Shown here one piece after another: positions 36,346-49,091 of a stretch of 64,000 bases of DNA. A program made the position numbers and the translations under genes. Position 1 is the stretch's first letter. Each line of letters begins with the position of its first letter. The stretch lies in assembly GCA_009667805.1 (NCBI GenBank), contig CM019067.1, positions 242,083,721-242,147,720 of the forward strand, written 5' to 3'. This DNA comes from Leptobrachium leishanense. Taxonomy: Eukaryota; Chordata; Amphibia; Anura; Megophryidae. The notes below the pieces were generated by a model. The model was not told where the DNA came from and ran no database searches. It saw only the letters and a program-made list of their open reading frames with translations.

Positions 36346-37640
36346 TATCTGACCACAAAAATGAATACTTCCCCCCTATCTGGAGACCACTGATGACACT
36401 ACTAAGGACACCTAACAGATGAGTCAAGTATCCCCTTACTACACCTCTAAATCCAGTCATTCTGCATGGTTTGCAGTATCCCATGCTACAAAGCCAGGCT
36501 CTCACACTCATCTGCCAGGAAAAAGGCTGCATTGAGTCTGCCTTTGTTTCCAGCCACAAGGATGAACGCATCATCCCCTATGGGCCATCTGACTCTGAAT
36601 ATCTAGAGAGGCCATTCGTCCTGTAAGATCCCAGCGTGTGCTATTGCAGGGGTAGAGGGGAATATTAGCTGGTAGGGGTTAAACCTTGCTGTAATCGGTT
36701 TATGTCCTTCCAGTGCCAGCTCACAGACTGGCATTTCTATAATGCCACAGGATCACAGCATCAGCCGAGGCAACCAGAGGCGCATTGTGCATTGCATGCA
36801 TTGTGCCTGCACCAAAAACCAAATGAATACATGGGGAAATGCAAGCATCACTACATGCACTGACAGAGCAGAGCTCCTGATTTATTAACGCGTTCCCTGC
36901 CGCATTGATCAGGAATACACTGCGGATCCAGGAGGATGGGGATAGCACAGAGCAATGTGTTTGGTGGATAGAGGGAGGGAATGTGTGTGTGTGTGTGGGG
37001 GGGGGGCATCTTATCAAAGGGTTTCATTAAAATAGGTGACTTCCTCGTAAGGGTTAAATGCCCAGGGCCTAACAAAGGAGAGATGGTGGGAATAAAGAAA
37101 GGGAGCACCTTACCTGTATAATAAGAGTCCGGGCAGAATAAATCATAATCCAGTGTGCCAGGCAGGGCTATTAGATCCAGCACGTGTCAGGCATGGCTTG
37201 GTGCAAGGGCAAAGGTGGGTTATTGCAGCAGCCCAGGGGCAGCTAGATGGGGGGATGAGTGCAGCAATGCTGCCATAGACGCCCCATAGCCCAGCGCAGG
37301 CAGTAGATGTGCAGAGTGTAATGCTCCTCCTCCTCCTCCTGTATCCCTTCACTAGGTACCAGGCTCTGCCCCTCCTGCCTCCCCTCCCCTCCCATCACAT
37401 CTCTTACCTCTGCCTTCTTAGGCACAGAGACACAGATAATCCACAGCAGCTCCAGCACCACCTGCTCTGATTATCCCTATCACAGCACTGTCATATGGGG
37501 CTCTAGGAGCTGGGGGAGCTGATGCTGCTGCTCTTGAGGCTTATTCCTCACATCCTACAGCAAATCGCTGCTTCAGTGGGTCATACACATGGAATATTCA
37601 TAAATAGGTCCAACAGTAACAACAGGGTATTAATTAATAA
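36346..37640. other. Non-repetitive, GC-richer block; possible minus-strand 5' exon region
   Basis: The only stretch over 1 kb with little recognisable repeat content. On the minus strand, CAG/GTAAGG (junction at 37113/37114) and GAG/GTAAGAG (37407/37408) fit vertebrate splice donors. A short frame preceding the second reads MVLELLWIICVSVPKKAE. There is a (GGA)n-type run, a (GT)6 run at ~36983 and a G run. I cannot assign a protein; a promoter-proximal exon of a leftward gene is one possibility, chance donors another. Confidence 0.25.
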
Positions 37641-37643
37641 CTA

Positions 37644-38513
37644 TCAGGGTTATTCAAAGAGATCCGAATGGCTGGAGAAAGTAACCGAACGTTGAAAATC
37701 AGCATTTAGTTACCTTTCCTGGCCATTCGGCTATCCAGAGAGCAGGTAATACGCCAAATCCTGGCGAATTGCCTGCACATACGGTGCCTGTTCGGGGGCA
37801 GTGAAATCCCCATGAAAAAGCACTGCTTCGGCTATTCAGAGAACACAAACCAGCAGTGAAAGGTTCCCGAAATGCCCTGCCATTCGGTGGTTTAATTTGA
37901 CAGGTTTATTCAGGCGAATCCCATAGGCTTCAATGTTAAAAATATTCCCGTTTTAATTTAATATCTAATAAACCGTTCATTATAAAATTCTGCAGTAAAG
38001 AGTCTATTTATTTATAGATTTTTTGGAAATTTTAAGCATTATTTTTTTTTTTTTTTAAAAAGTCAGATTTTTTTTAAGTTTACTTCTTTTTTCTGTAACA
38101 GCCCTCTTTATTATCATTCATTGGACCTCATATGTAAATTTCAGACATTTTCACTCAGTAGTTTCTTTGCAAACAGCGTTTCACTTTTCAAACATTCAAG
38201 CAAACTGTTTTTCTAATTTATTCACTTCACTCGTCTGCGGTGTCGGCTATTTCTGGCGTCTGCGCTGCGTGTGATCGGCTCCTGCTCGGGTTTTTCCGGC
38301 GTCTTCGACGGGTTAATCCAGATGTTTTTGTGGGTTTTCGGCGTGCATTCACCGGGTTTTCGGCAGCTTTTCCCTGCACTTCGACAGCCCTGTGGTGCTT
38401 GCTGAATACACCGCAGGGTCGCCGAAATGTGAAAGCCGATTTGCACCGAATTGAAGCGAACGAAAAGTCACCGAACGTGCGGTGACTTTTTGAACCTCTT
38501 TGAATAACCCTGA
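37644..38513. mobile_element. TA-type MITE, family B, long form (870 bp)
   Basis: TCAGGGTTATTCAAAGAG at the left and CTCTTTGAATAACCCTGA at the right, TA on both sides (37642-37643 and 38514-38515). The interior is the reverse complement of 18381-19210 (ATAGGCTTCAATGTTAAAAA, ACAGGTTTATTCAGG). No coding capacity. Confidence 0.8.
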
Positions 38514-38701
38514 TAATCTAGCCATCCATCCATCAAAAATAATGACTTCAGAGATATATATATATATAATTTATATGTGTAGATTTGGTAAGCCGTGTTA
38601 GTGCAGATGCCAAAATCATAGAATAACAGTTCGTAGTGATACCTAGTCCAATAATAAAAGGTATCATATGCACTGCTATACTCTGATTTATATATGTGTG
38701 T

Positions 38702-39127
38702 GTGTTTAATATTGCAGAAGCCACCTGCACATCACAGCAATTCAAAGAATTGCATCCCAGAGCTCCTGTGCCACATTCCCCATATGCAGCAAGGAATTCT
38801 GGGTAGGATATGCAAATGACCTCTGTCTCACTTTTATGGATCCCGGATCTGTTATTACACAGAACCCTTAAATCAATGCTATGCCACACTGTGGCTTTCT
38901 AGCAGAGATAAGGTTTATGCAACTGGTCAAAGCCACTCCTAGGACAGCGCTGTTTCAGGTTTGTTGAACCTTCATCAGCTAGGAGGTAGGCAAGCATGAC
39001 TAGTTGCAGTCATTTGCATATCCTACCCAGAATTCCTTGCTGCATATGGGGAATGTGGCACAGGAGCTCTGGGATGCAATTCTTTGAATTGCTACGATGT
39101 GCAGGTGGCTTCTGCAATATTAAACAC
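38702..39127. repeat. Foldback element with 119-bp arms
   Basis: Arms 38702-38820 and 39009-39127 are inverted copies with about two mismatches (GCAGAAGCCACCTGCACATC, GAATTGCATCCCAGAGCTCC, CATATGCAGCAAGGAATTCT). The spacer is ~190 bp. Each arm carries a perfect ATTTGCAT octamer (38810-38817 and 39012-39019). A related arm is at 27.99-28.56 kb. Confidence 0.88.
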
Positions 39128-39218
39128 ACTTATTATAGTGTGGAGGCTTTTATCTCACTTTTAGTCCTTCACCACAACCCTTATAGACACTTACCTATAT
39201 ATATATTTACATGATTTA

Positions 39219-39401
39219 CAGGGTTATTCAGAGAGCGGTGAAAATCCGGAGAATGACTGGAGAATGGAAAATTCTAGGTCAAAATAGCCAAACCAGAAAA
39301 ATTCTCCCATTCATCGCAATTTCCAAATCGACTATTTTGACCTAAAATTTTCCATTCTCCAGTCATTCTCCTACTTTCCACCTCTCTCTGAATAACCCTG
39401 G
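39219..39401. mobile_element. TA-type MITE, family B, short copy
   Basis: CAGGGTTATTCAGAGAGCGG and CCTCTCTCTGAATAACCCTG, TA before and GTA after. Core AAAATTCTAGGTCAAAATAG pairs with CTATTTTGACCTAAAATTTT. The best-preserved short member. Confidence 0.8.
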
Positions 39402-41175
39402 TAATGTGCTATAGTTACTGTAAACACTACAGTGCATCCCGTATAATGTACTTCCTCGGAATGTATTGATTTTTTTCATAATTTATTTGTGTGATAATGA
39501 TGTCATCTATCTTTTATGTGACACACATGTTACTCTGGTTACCCAGCCATCTGGGCATTGAGAGTTTTAACCCTTGCACAACTGAGCGAAAATGAAAACA
39601 TGGTTTAAAGGTATTCTGAGATACCCATATAAGCTGAGAGATACATTTCAAAGGGTTTGTTTTAAAGAAATATAGGAAACTAGTATCCTGGTCTTCTGTG
39701 ATTTTCTTGCTCTGGCCTGCAGGGCTCATAATGCCACCGCCAGTCAGGGCAAGTCAGGGCAATCTACAGAGTAATATGTTCATGACAGACATTAGAGAGG
39801 ATGTCACAAATTTACACCCTATGTGCTGAATTGATAAATAGGGATGCGCCAGGGTATTTCTTGTTTCCTAGGGTATTGAGAAGAATAGAAGAATGGTCAC
39901 TTATTATGATCAGATAGCTCATTGTCCAGGACTGATAATATACGTCCTTGTGGGGAGGTCCTGGGCCATCTGGATGTAGGCAGGCTCCCTGGGGAGAAAT
40001 AATCAGCAACATCTTTCAGGCAACCACAAATGAAATATGTTTGTAGAATGGACAAAGGAGTGAGAGAGCGAAACCGAGACAGACAGAGAGAGAAAGGGGC
40101 AGACTGACAGAAGTAGAAAGTGACAGATTGAGAACGGGAGATACAGGGTGCTAGAGACACTGAGATAGGAACAGACTGACAGAGGTAAAAAGAGACAAGT
40201 GACAGAGACAGAAAGATTGAGGGACCGACAGAAAAAAAATAAACAGAGTGAGAGAGGGACAGACCGACAAATAGAAAGACAAAGCGTGAGAGACTGACCG
40301 AAAGAGAAAGACAAAGGGAGAAAGAGACAGAGTGAGAGAGAGACTGACGGTCAGAGGTAGGTAATCAACAAGTTGGGATTTGCACTTAAGTATGCTGGTT
40401 TGGACTTGGAGAAATATCAATTATAGGCAGGGTGCATGGTAGCCAGATTAATCCAAATAAACTGGATAGCAGGCACTCCGGTTGAGTTCAAGGACTGCTA
40501 TTGCACAAAAAAGCCACAAAAAACCTTGCTCATGGTCTTAACAAAGCCAACCTTGAGAAAAGTCTAAAGGAAGTCTGAAACGTTATGTGGGTTTTTTTGT
40601 GCAGTTAAGCTCCTTAAATTCTACTAGAGTGCCTGGTATCCAGTTAATTTTATTATTATACCCTCACCAGGAGCAATTCCAGTTCCGGATTAAAAACGAA
40701 AACACAGAAAGAGGCAGCAGCAAAAATGACTTATCTCTTGTTAAGTTTTATACATGAAGTGGGCTGGATACTTTTTCTGGTCTACACAGCCACCCTGGTA
40801 GGGAAAAGACGTGAAACAATTTTTTCTGCATATATGTATATTTTGTTGTATCCCCAGCCAAGTCATTTTTGCTGCTGCCTCTTTCCGTGTTTTCTTTTTT
40901 AATCCCAAAGTGGAATTGTTCCTGTTGAGGGTATGAATATAAACCCACCAGTCTGTCTCTTAGCTGAGAAGCAGACATAAGGACACGTTGCTTAGAAAGC
41001 AGGTCTTGGTTTCATTAGGTTAGGACCCACCTAACCAGAGGTGCTGTGATGTGGCAGGTGAGCTTAGCACATTAATGGCCATTCCTCCAGTAAACTAAAA
41101 CCTCTGGTGTGTTTTGTTTTGAACTGAGCCACAGGGGTAAGTGCAAATGACAACCTTTACTCTTGTTAGGTTTAA
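39402..41175. other. Unique and dispersed sequence, purine-rich tract at ~40040-40345
   Basis: 40040-40345 is a GACAGA/GAGAGA tract that creates long Ser/Leu-rich minus-strand frames; not a gene. 40430-40640 holds CAGGCACTCCGG and AGAGTGCCTGG plus GTCTGAAACGTTATGTGGG, an old foldback. 40680-40760 and 40815-40925 form another imperfect inverted pair (GCAGCAGCAAAAATGACTT and AAGTCATTTTTGCTGCTGCC). 40980-41180 repeats 5030-5217 in inverse. Confidence 0.5.
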
Positions 41176-41183
41176 TACATGAA

Positions 41184-41773
41184 GGGCGCTATTACAATCT
41201 TCGCGCAAACGTTTGCGCCGGGGCAAAAACGTATTAACGGGAGGGGTAAAATACTTTGCGCTGAACGTCGTATTACAATGTCAGCGCAACAAACGCGCGT
41301 ATATGTCTACCGCGGGTGAACCTGCGCGAGCTTACTGTACGTCGCGCGTCCTATACTTAACATTGTGAGCGCAAATGCGTTTGTGCGCTGGTACGTGGAT
41401 GTTATTACAATCTATGCGCAGGAATTCACGTATAGACGTTGTGCGCATAATTTTAGCAACTCCTATCAACCTGGCCGAAACAGTTGTGTGTGCATTTTTT
41501 ATTGATGCAGCATATATGCGCAGATTGACTGACAGGCGCAAAAACTTTACGTGAGATAATTGTGTTTTTTAATTCTGATTGGCTGAATCGCGTGAAAAAA
41601 AACAGTCCGCACACTGATTTCTGCCTGCAACGTTACTGCGCGAGCATTTGTGCGCGTCTATTTAATGCGCGTTATTGCTCGACGGATGAAAAAATGTGCA
41701 AGGATTGTAATTGCTGTGCGCACAAATTCACGCATTGCGCGAGTGTTTTAACGCGAAGATTGTAATATGGCCC
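41184..41773. mobile_element. MITE family C, copy 3
   Basis: Ends GGGCGCTATTACAATCTTCG and CGAAGATTGTAATATGGCCC, GAA on both sides (41181-41183 and 41774-41776). The flank joined without it, ACATGAAGTGGGCTGG, exists at 40752-40767, an empty relative that confirms the boundaries and the 3-bp TSD. Confidence 0.88.
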
Positions 41774-41999
41774 GAAGTGGGCTGGATACCCCTGGTCTAT
41801 GAAGGCGCCCTGCTAGGGAATAGGCCCGAAACCGTTTTTTTGCTTCTAAATAAGAGTGATAATAAAAAATGTCCAGCTATTTAAATTCTGGTCAGTTATG
41901 TGCAGTGGCGTAGCGTGGGGGGGGGCTGGGGGGGCCGTGGCCCCGGGCGCAGTTTTGTTAGGGGCGCATTTGCGCCCCTAAAACTGGCCCGCGGGTTGA

Positions 42000-42261
42000 G
42001 GGGACCCAGAAGATGCCGGGCAGCGGGAGTGCCTGCCCGCCGCCCGGTCCTGAACAGTCCGTCCTGTTCTTGAAGGGGATGCGGCTGCGTGCAGGCGTGC
42101 GCAGGTCACGTGGTGCGGCTAATCAGGTGGTACAGAGACTCAGTAGCACCTGATTAGCCGCACCACGTGACCTGCGCACGCCTGCACGCAGCCGCCTCCC
42201 CTTCAAGAACAGGACGGGCGGCGGGCAGGCACTCCCGCTGCCCGGCATCTTCTGGGTCCCC
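42000..42261. repeat. GC-rich palindrome, ~120-134-bp arms
   Basis: GGGGACCCAGAAGATGCCGG on the left is complemented by CCGGCATCTTCTGGGTCCCC on the right, with a ~9-nt loop near 42138. Contains CACGTG in both arms. The central 80 bp recur as a palindrome at 54259-54356. Confidence 0.9.
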
Positions 42262-42284
42262 ACAACCCCTGCCGAAGCAATCTC

Positions 42285-43368
42285 CAGGTGAGAGCTGGGG
42301 CAAATACATGTGTAAACTGGGGGGCAAATCCATGTGAGAGCTGGGGGGCAAATACATGTGAGAGCTGGGGGGCAAATCAATGTGTGAGCTGGGGGGCAAA
42401 TCAATGTGTGAGCTGGGGGGCAAATCAATGTGTGAGCTGGGGGGCAAATCAATGTGTGAGCTGGGGCAATATCCATGTGTGAGCTGGGGCAAAGCATGGG
42501 ATAGGCATAAGGCTATCCTAGACAAAAGATAAATCCAGGTAAAGTATCCATGTAATTGGGCAGACTAGATGGGCCGAAAGGTTCTTATCTGCCGACATCT
42601 TTCTATGTTTCTATGTTTCTAGCTGGGGCAAATCCCATGAGCTGGGGCAAATCCATGTGTGAGCTGGGGCAAATCCCATGAGCTGGGGCAAATCCATGAG
42701 AGAGCTGGGGCAAATCCATGAGAGAGCTGGTGCAAATCCATGTGTGAGCTGGGGCAAATCCATGTGTGAGCTGGGGCAAATCCATGTGTGAGCTGGGGCA
42801 AATCCATGTGAGAGCTGGGGGGCAAATCCATGTGAGAGCTGGGGGGCAAATCAATGTGTGAGCTGGGGCAAATCCATGTGTGAGCTGGGGCAAATCCCAT
42901 GAGCTGGGGCAAATCCCATGAGCTGGGGCAAATCCCATGAGCTGGGGCAAATCCATGTGTGAGCTGGGGCAAATCCATGTGTGAGCTGGGTCAAATCCAT
43001 GTGAGAGCTGGGGCAAATCCATGTGAGAGCTGGGGCAAATCCATGTGAGAGCTGGGGGGCAAATACATGTGAGAGCTGGGGGGCAAATCAATGTGTGAGC
43101 TGGGGGGCAAATCAATGTGTGAGCTGGGGGGCAAATCAATGTGTGAGCTGGGGCAATATCCATGTGAGAGCTGGGGCAATATCCATGTGTGAGCTGGGGC
43201 AATATCCATGTGAAAGCTGGGGCAATATCCATGTGAGAGCTGGGGCAATATCCATGTGTGAGCTGGGGCAATATCCATGTGAGAGCTGGGGCAATATCCA
43301 TGTGAGAGCTGGGGCAATATCCATGTGTGAGCTGGGGCAATATCCATGTGAGAGCTGGGGCAATATCG
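42285..43368. repeat. Minisatellite, 18-21-bp GTGAGAGCTGGGGCAAATCC unit
   Basis: About 50 units in sub-blocks: GGGGGGCAAATACATGT, GGGGCAAATCCATGTGT, GGGGCAAATCCCATGA and GGGGCAATATCCATGTG. Block order (GGGGGGCAAATCAATG then GGGGCAATATCC) is repeated at ~42366-42490 and ~43080-43160, implying block duplication. Interrupted at ~42495-42621. Confidence 0.92.
42495..42621 (+). mobile_element. Retroposon 3' tail (GGGCAGACTAGATGGGCC)
   Basis: TAAGGCTATCCTAGACAAAAG, GGGCAGACTAGATGGGCC, GGTTCTTATCTGCC and a TTTCTATGTTTCTATG tail: a sequence I recognise as a frequent 3' end of frog retroposons. Class (LINE or SINE) not certain. It lies within the minisatellite. Confidence 0.6.
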
Positions 43369-43994
43369 ATAACGTGTCCACAGGTTGGGGGGGGCGCACA
43401 ATTCTTGGCTGGCCCCGGGCGCTGACAACCCACGCTACGCCACTGGTTATGTGACATACATTATACATGCCACCTGCAATAGGAAATTCTTCACCTACAA
43501 AGGAGCCGGAATACCTGCGTATGGCAATTAAGGAACCAACTGGTTTTTTCTACTAATATTTGGGATATGAGGATATCACTTTTTTTTATGATTTTTGTTT
43601 TATTTTTTTTACAGTTCTGAAGCAGAAAGGTGAGCTTCACTTTGCTACTCCATAGCTTTAGATGTGTAGTGTACTGGCAACAAAGCAGTGTGCGTAAGAA
43701 ATGTGAAAGTTTAGGCATTTAGGCTGGGCGTCCACTGGCACCGTAATTTGTGCGATGGTGCGATCATCCGTTATTGTCCATCGTCGTCCGTCCGATCCAA
43801 CAACATGCAGATGAATGGACCATCGTCCATTGCGTCTGACGTCCGTCTTCCTGCGACGGGTAACGACGGCATCGATTGTGCGATCAGAACCAAATCACTT
43901 GTTTGCATCGCATGTATTTCAGCAGATCAGAGAAGATGATGTGGAGAAACTGATCAGGGGAGTTATAAAAGCATTTAAAATAAACTATTTCTAT

Positions 43995-44129
43995 CAGGGA
44001 TCTCAAACTCTGGCCCCCCAAATGTTTCTGAACTACACCTCCCATTAATCTCTGGCCATTTATTGCATTCAAAGAATTCTGGGATTTGTAGGCAATATAC
44101 ATCTTTGGGGCCAGAGTTTGAGATCCCTG
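43995..44129. mobile_element. Short hAT-type MITE (CAGGGATCTCAAACTC ends)
   Basis: 135 bp with inverted ends CAGGGATCTCAAACTCTGGC and GCCAGAGTTTGAGATCCCTG. Flanking 8-mers ATTTCTAT and ATTTATAT differ at one base, consistent with an aged 8-bp hAT duplication. The centre contains CTGAACTACACCTCCCATT and a near complement of it, so the whole element can fold back. A relative lies at 19395-19532. Confidence 0.75.
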
Positions 44130-44261
44130 ATTTATATGTATGTGAGATGCGTGGGACTAGCCCTGTTTGTGTAGGGGTGAGGGGTAGGGGAGGGAAGGCT
44201 CCTTGGTTGATTGTAAGCTCTTGGGTCCTCTCTGCTACTGTTCTGTGTGTACTTGTATGTA

Positions 44262-45878
<1,617 letters not shown>

Positions 45879-46712
45879 TATATTTGTATTCTGTCTCACC
45901 CATTGTCCCACAAAGGACTGCAGTGTTTAAAAAAGCAGAATGAACTGTGTTTTATATGTAAAACCAGTTCATCCTGGTTTTGGCAGCCTCTGCACTCCAC
46001 CTCTTCAGAAATCTGATCTAGCCCATCGTCCGACGGATCGCTTGCAGTGGACGACCCTCGTCGGATGACGTCGGACGTACGACGTCGCACATAGTCGGAT
46101 GAACGCATCGGTCGTCCGACTACGATGCCAGTGGACGCTCAGCCTTAGGATGTATGTGGATCTGGGGTAGATTGTCACACCTACATGTAACCCATTTTTC
46201 TGATAAATTTCCTTCACATCTAAAGAAAACATGGTCACTTCCTGAAGGCTTTGGAGTTGTAGGCACTACTAACTTTGAACTAGAAAACCTAAAATCTAGC
46301 ACGAGCATCCCAGAAGACAAAGAAAACGAATATTCTACACATTCCGAATAGGAGATTAAAATTCTGGAAAACCCCTATACAGTAAACTGCTTGCAACATT
46401 TGAACAGCAGGGCATTCATGCTGGAGAGAAATGCCATCTGGAGGCAAACTGAGATTTATATCAGCAATGTCAGCAACATAAGAAGATCATAAAGGCTCTC
46501 AGGCGTTCCTTCTTTAGGCAGTATTAAGAAAATGAGGACAATTTGAAATAACTGAAAGTTTAAAATAATTTGTATGGAAAAGGAATACAGTGATAATCTA
46601 AATAATATCTGAGTTGCACAGATCTGCTATGGACACTGCCTTCTTATAAATTGTCCTATTTGATTTCCACCATGATTTGGGAGTTTTAGGAAACTGTGTG
46701 AATGTGGAGTAA

Positions 46713-47132
46713 GGCTAGGGTCAGATGAACGCATTTTTCGCATCGTCCGTAAAAAAAGTGCGTCCGAACGCATGGACGTACTTTTTCATGGAATGTGCGA
46801 TAGCGGTCATACGATGCGCAATTACGGCCGTGATTTCATACGGATCCAAACCAAGAAACTTTGGGCGTCTGGACGTTATGTTGGCCGGACATGAGCAGCG
46901 TCTGACATCTCTTAATCACGCACACATGCGGACACAGTGCACTCTGTACATCAGTACTAGCGGTTCGACGTTCTTGCAAAAATGCGTTAGTTTGCCGCTT
47001 GCATTGCACGGCCGAACATTCGTGCGGCCGTACTTTATGTGTGGGCTTGCGTCGGATGTCATTTGCTGCTACCACGGCCGTAATAAAGTGCAGCTAAACG
47101 CACGTTCGCACTGCGTTCGTCTGACCCCAGCC
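46713..47132. mobile_element. Harbinger-like MITE, family A copy 6
   Basis: Ends GGCTAGGGTCAGATGAACGC and GCGTTCGTCTGACCCCAGCC; TAA before (46710-46712), TTA after (47133-47135). Contains TAGCGGTCATACGATGCGC and TGTTGGCCGGACAT like 51935. The 150-aa plus-strand frame here is an artefact. Confidence 0.85.
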
Positions 47133-47672
47133 TTAATCTTCAGATCAGGGAAAAACTGGACCGGGGAAGAACAATGACAGTTCAGTTGCCAAAAATGTTG
47201 GCACTTGCCTCTTAGTTTGAGCCCATCGCCATTTGGAAATTACATCCACTACAGATGAAGATACTCCAAATTCTGAACCAGTACATTACCAACATGCTGC
47301 AAGAGTGTCAAAAGTCCAATGTGTTATTAAACAAAAAAAGATGATCTTGCAAGGTATAGACAAATGTAACACAATGTAATTCACCTAACGAGGACACACA
47401 TGTCTAATTAATATACTTGTAATATACCAATTTTTTGGCTATAGAAAATTGTCAGACTGCACTCGTCATCCCGTAATCCTTAAACCCCAATGCCAGCACC
47501 AACCATAAAACAATAGGTACAACAATCAAAGAAATAAAGTGTCCTGGGGAAGATACTGGTGTATACACAAGATTTGTGAGAATTACCAAAAAACAAAGGC
47601 AGATCCTGAAAAGACAAGGGGCTCTATCACCTTCTTCAAGCTAACATGAACGTCAGCGGTAGCGCTAGCTTA

Positions 47673-49087
47673 GGCTAATGTCAGACGAGCACATTCTGAG
47701 CGCATTCTGCGTGCGTGCACAACGGACGTACGTTCTGACGGAAGATGCTGTAGACACCACACGGTCAGTTGTTTTTGACAGACGTTGAACAAACAAGGGA
47801 ATTATGGGAAACAAAATTAATATGAAAAATTATAAAAAGTTGAAAATTATGTAGCGCTCACTCCCGGAGGAGCCGCTGAATTTAACCTCGGGTTAGTCTC
47901 TCCGCACTAGGGAATAAATATACACCAGCACTGTTGTGGATTTTATAAATTATATACTTTACTGGTCTCAATAAAGCGGCATATATAATGTAAGCACGGT
48001 ATATAGAAAACAGGATTTCGTAATGCGAGAAATGCGCAGCGGCAAAAGAAAAATTTAACCCCTTCGTTTCTGGAGTGTAAGTCCCGTGCAGGTTATGTCC
48101 CAAAAAGTGTGTGTGTGTGAGCTCAGGTACCCGGGTACTATATTCGACTGGCCAGTGAATGGATTTAATAAATCTTCGACTAGTCACGTTGGGGCCCTGT
48201 AGATTTAAGCAATACTGCAGCGTGCTTCGTTAAACTTTGACTGTGGCCTGGAAGGCCTCTCACCGATCCACCAGACAATCTGTTCCGCTGCCCGATCAAG
48301 GACGTCTCTCCGCTGGATTATACTGGGACCCTGTGCCACCGGACATCTGCTTCTCCTGCTTGTCCATCTTCTACAACAAGATCTACGGCCTACCGCCTGC
48401 ACTTCCAGTGGATCATCGTGGTCTCCTTACTCGGGGTCCAATCTGGAACTCTGTGTCTGTGCAAAACCTCTCAGCGGTGGATTACTAGGTCTCTGGCAAG
48501 TCACTGTATCGATCCCCAGGGTCGGCAAGGCAGCGCCTGCTCTCCGGCCTGGTAACAATCGCGAACAGTCTCATGTGCGTCCTACTCTGTTCACCACTCG
48601 GCTCACACTGGCTATCCTTCGACGAGGCTGCGGATGTCCTTTCCTCCTTCCCCACCCACTTCCTGTCTCTGCCCCAAAGCATGCTGGAAAACGTAGTTCC
48701 ATTGTGTCCAGTATAGTTTACATTGCGCTTGTCTCCCTCTGGTGGCCAAACCCGAGCAATACAGCAACAGAGTTTTAAACAGTGCTACAATTATATGAAA
48801 AGCCATTGTGTGCGTCAAGGTGCTGGACGTCGCAGATACGGTCCATCTGACATCGTGGCATCACACACACAGAAGGCTATGCAGACGTGGCGCACTCTGC
48901 GCGTCCGTCCTAGCGGTTTTATGTTCTTGCCTAACTTGCGTCCTTTTTGCCACGTGTGCTGTGCGTGCGCAGTTCAGTGCGGACGTACTTCATGTGTGGG
49001 CCTCTATTGCTCATGATTCTATGCTACGACGGACGTTAAACTGCGCAGCAACACAAACGTGATAACTGTATTCGTATGACACCGGCC
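47673..49087. mobile_element. Harbinger-like MITE, family A copy 7, split by an LTR-like element
   Basis: Ends GGCTAATGTCAGACGAGC and CGTATGACACCGGCC, TTA on both sides (47670-47672 and 49088-49090). The LTR-like insertion (47850-48789) with its 4-bp TSD accounts for the excess length; the remaining ~475 bp is a normal copy. Confidence 0.85.
47850..48789. mobile_element. LTR-like element (TGTAGCGCT...), copy 2
   Basis: 940 bp, starts TGTAGCGCTCACTCCC and ends TTTAAACAGTGCTACA, with ATTA on both sides (47846-47849 and 48790-48793). Very similar to 8098-8964, and retains ~70 bp (CGATCAAGGACGTCTCTCCG onward) absent there. No gag or pol sequence. Confidence 0.78.
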
Positions 49088-49091
49088 TTAA

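Larger units (their letters stand above)
41903..43445. mobile_element. Non-autonomous hAT carrying a palindrome and a minisatellite
   Basis: 1543 bp. Ends CAGTGGCGTAGCGTGGG and CCCACGCTACGCCACTG; exact 8-bp duplication GTTATGTG (41895-41902 and 43446-43453). Inside: a 260-bp palindrome, a minisatellite in two blocks and a retroposon tail inserted between them. The 284-aa and other long frames (42603-43457 etc.) are translations of the array. Confidence 0.93.

Noticed and set aside
40003..40420. Ser/Leu-rich frames of 87-103 aa
   Set aside because: Low-complexity GACAGA/GAGAGA tract; composition explains the open frames and apparent hydrophobicity.
42603..43457. 284-aa minus-strand frame rich in HMDIAPA/LPQL repeats
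   Set aside because: Pure translation of an 18-21-bp minisatellite within a non-autonomous hAT.
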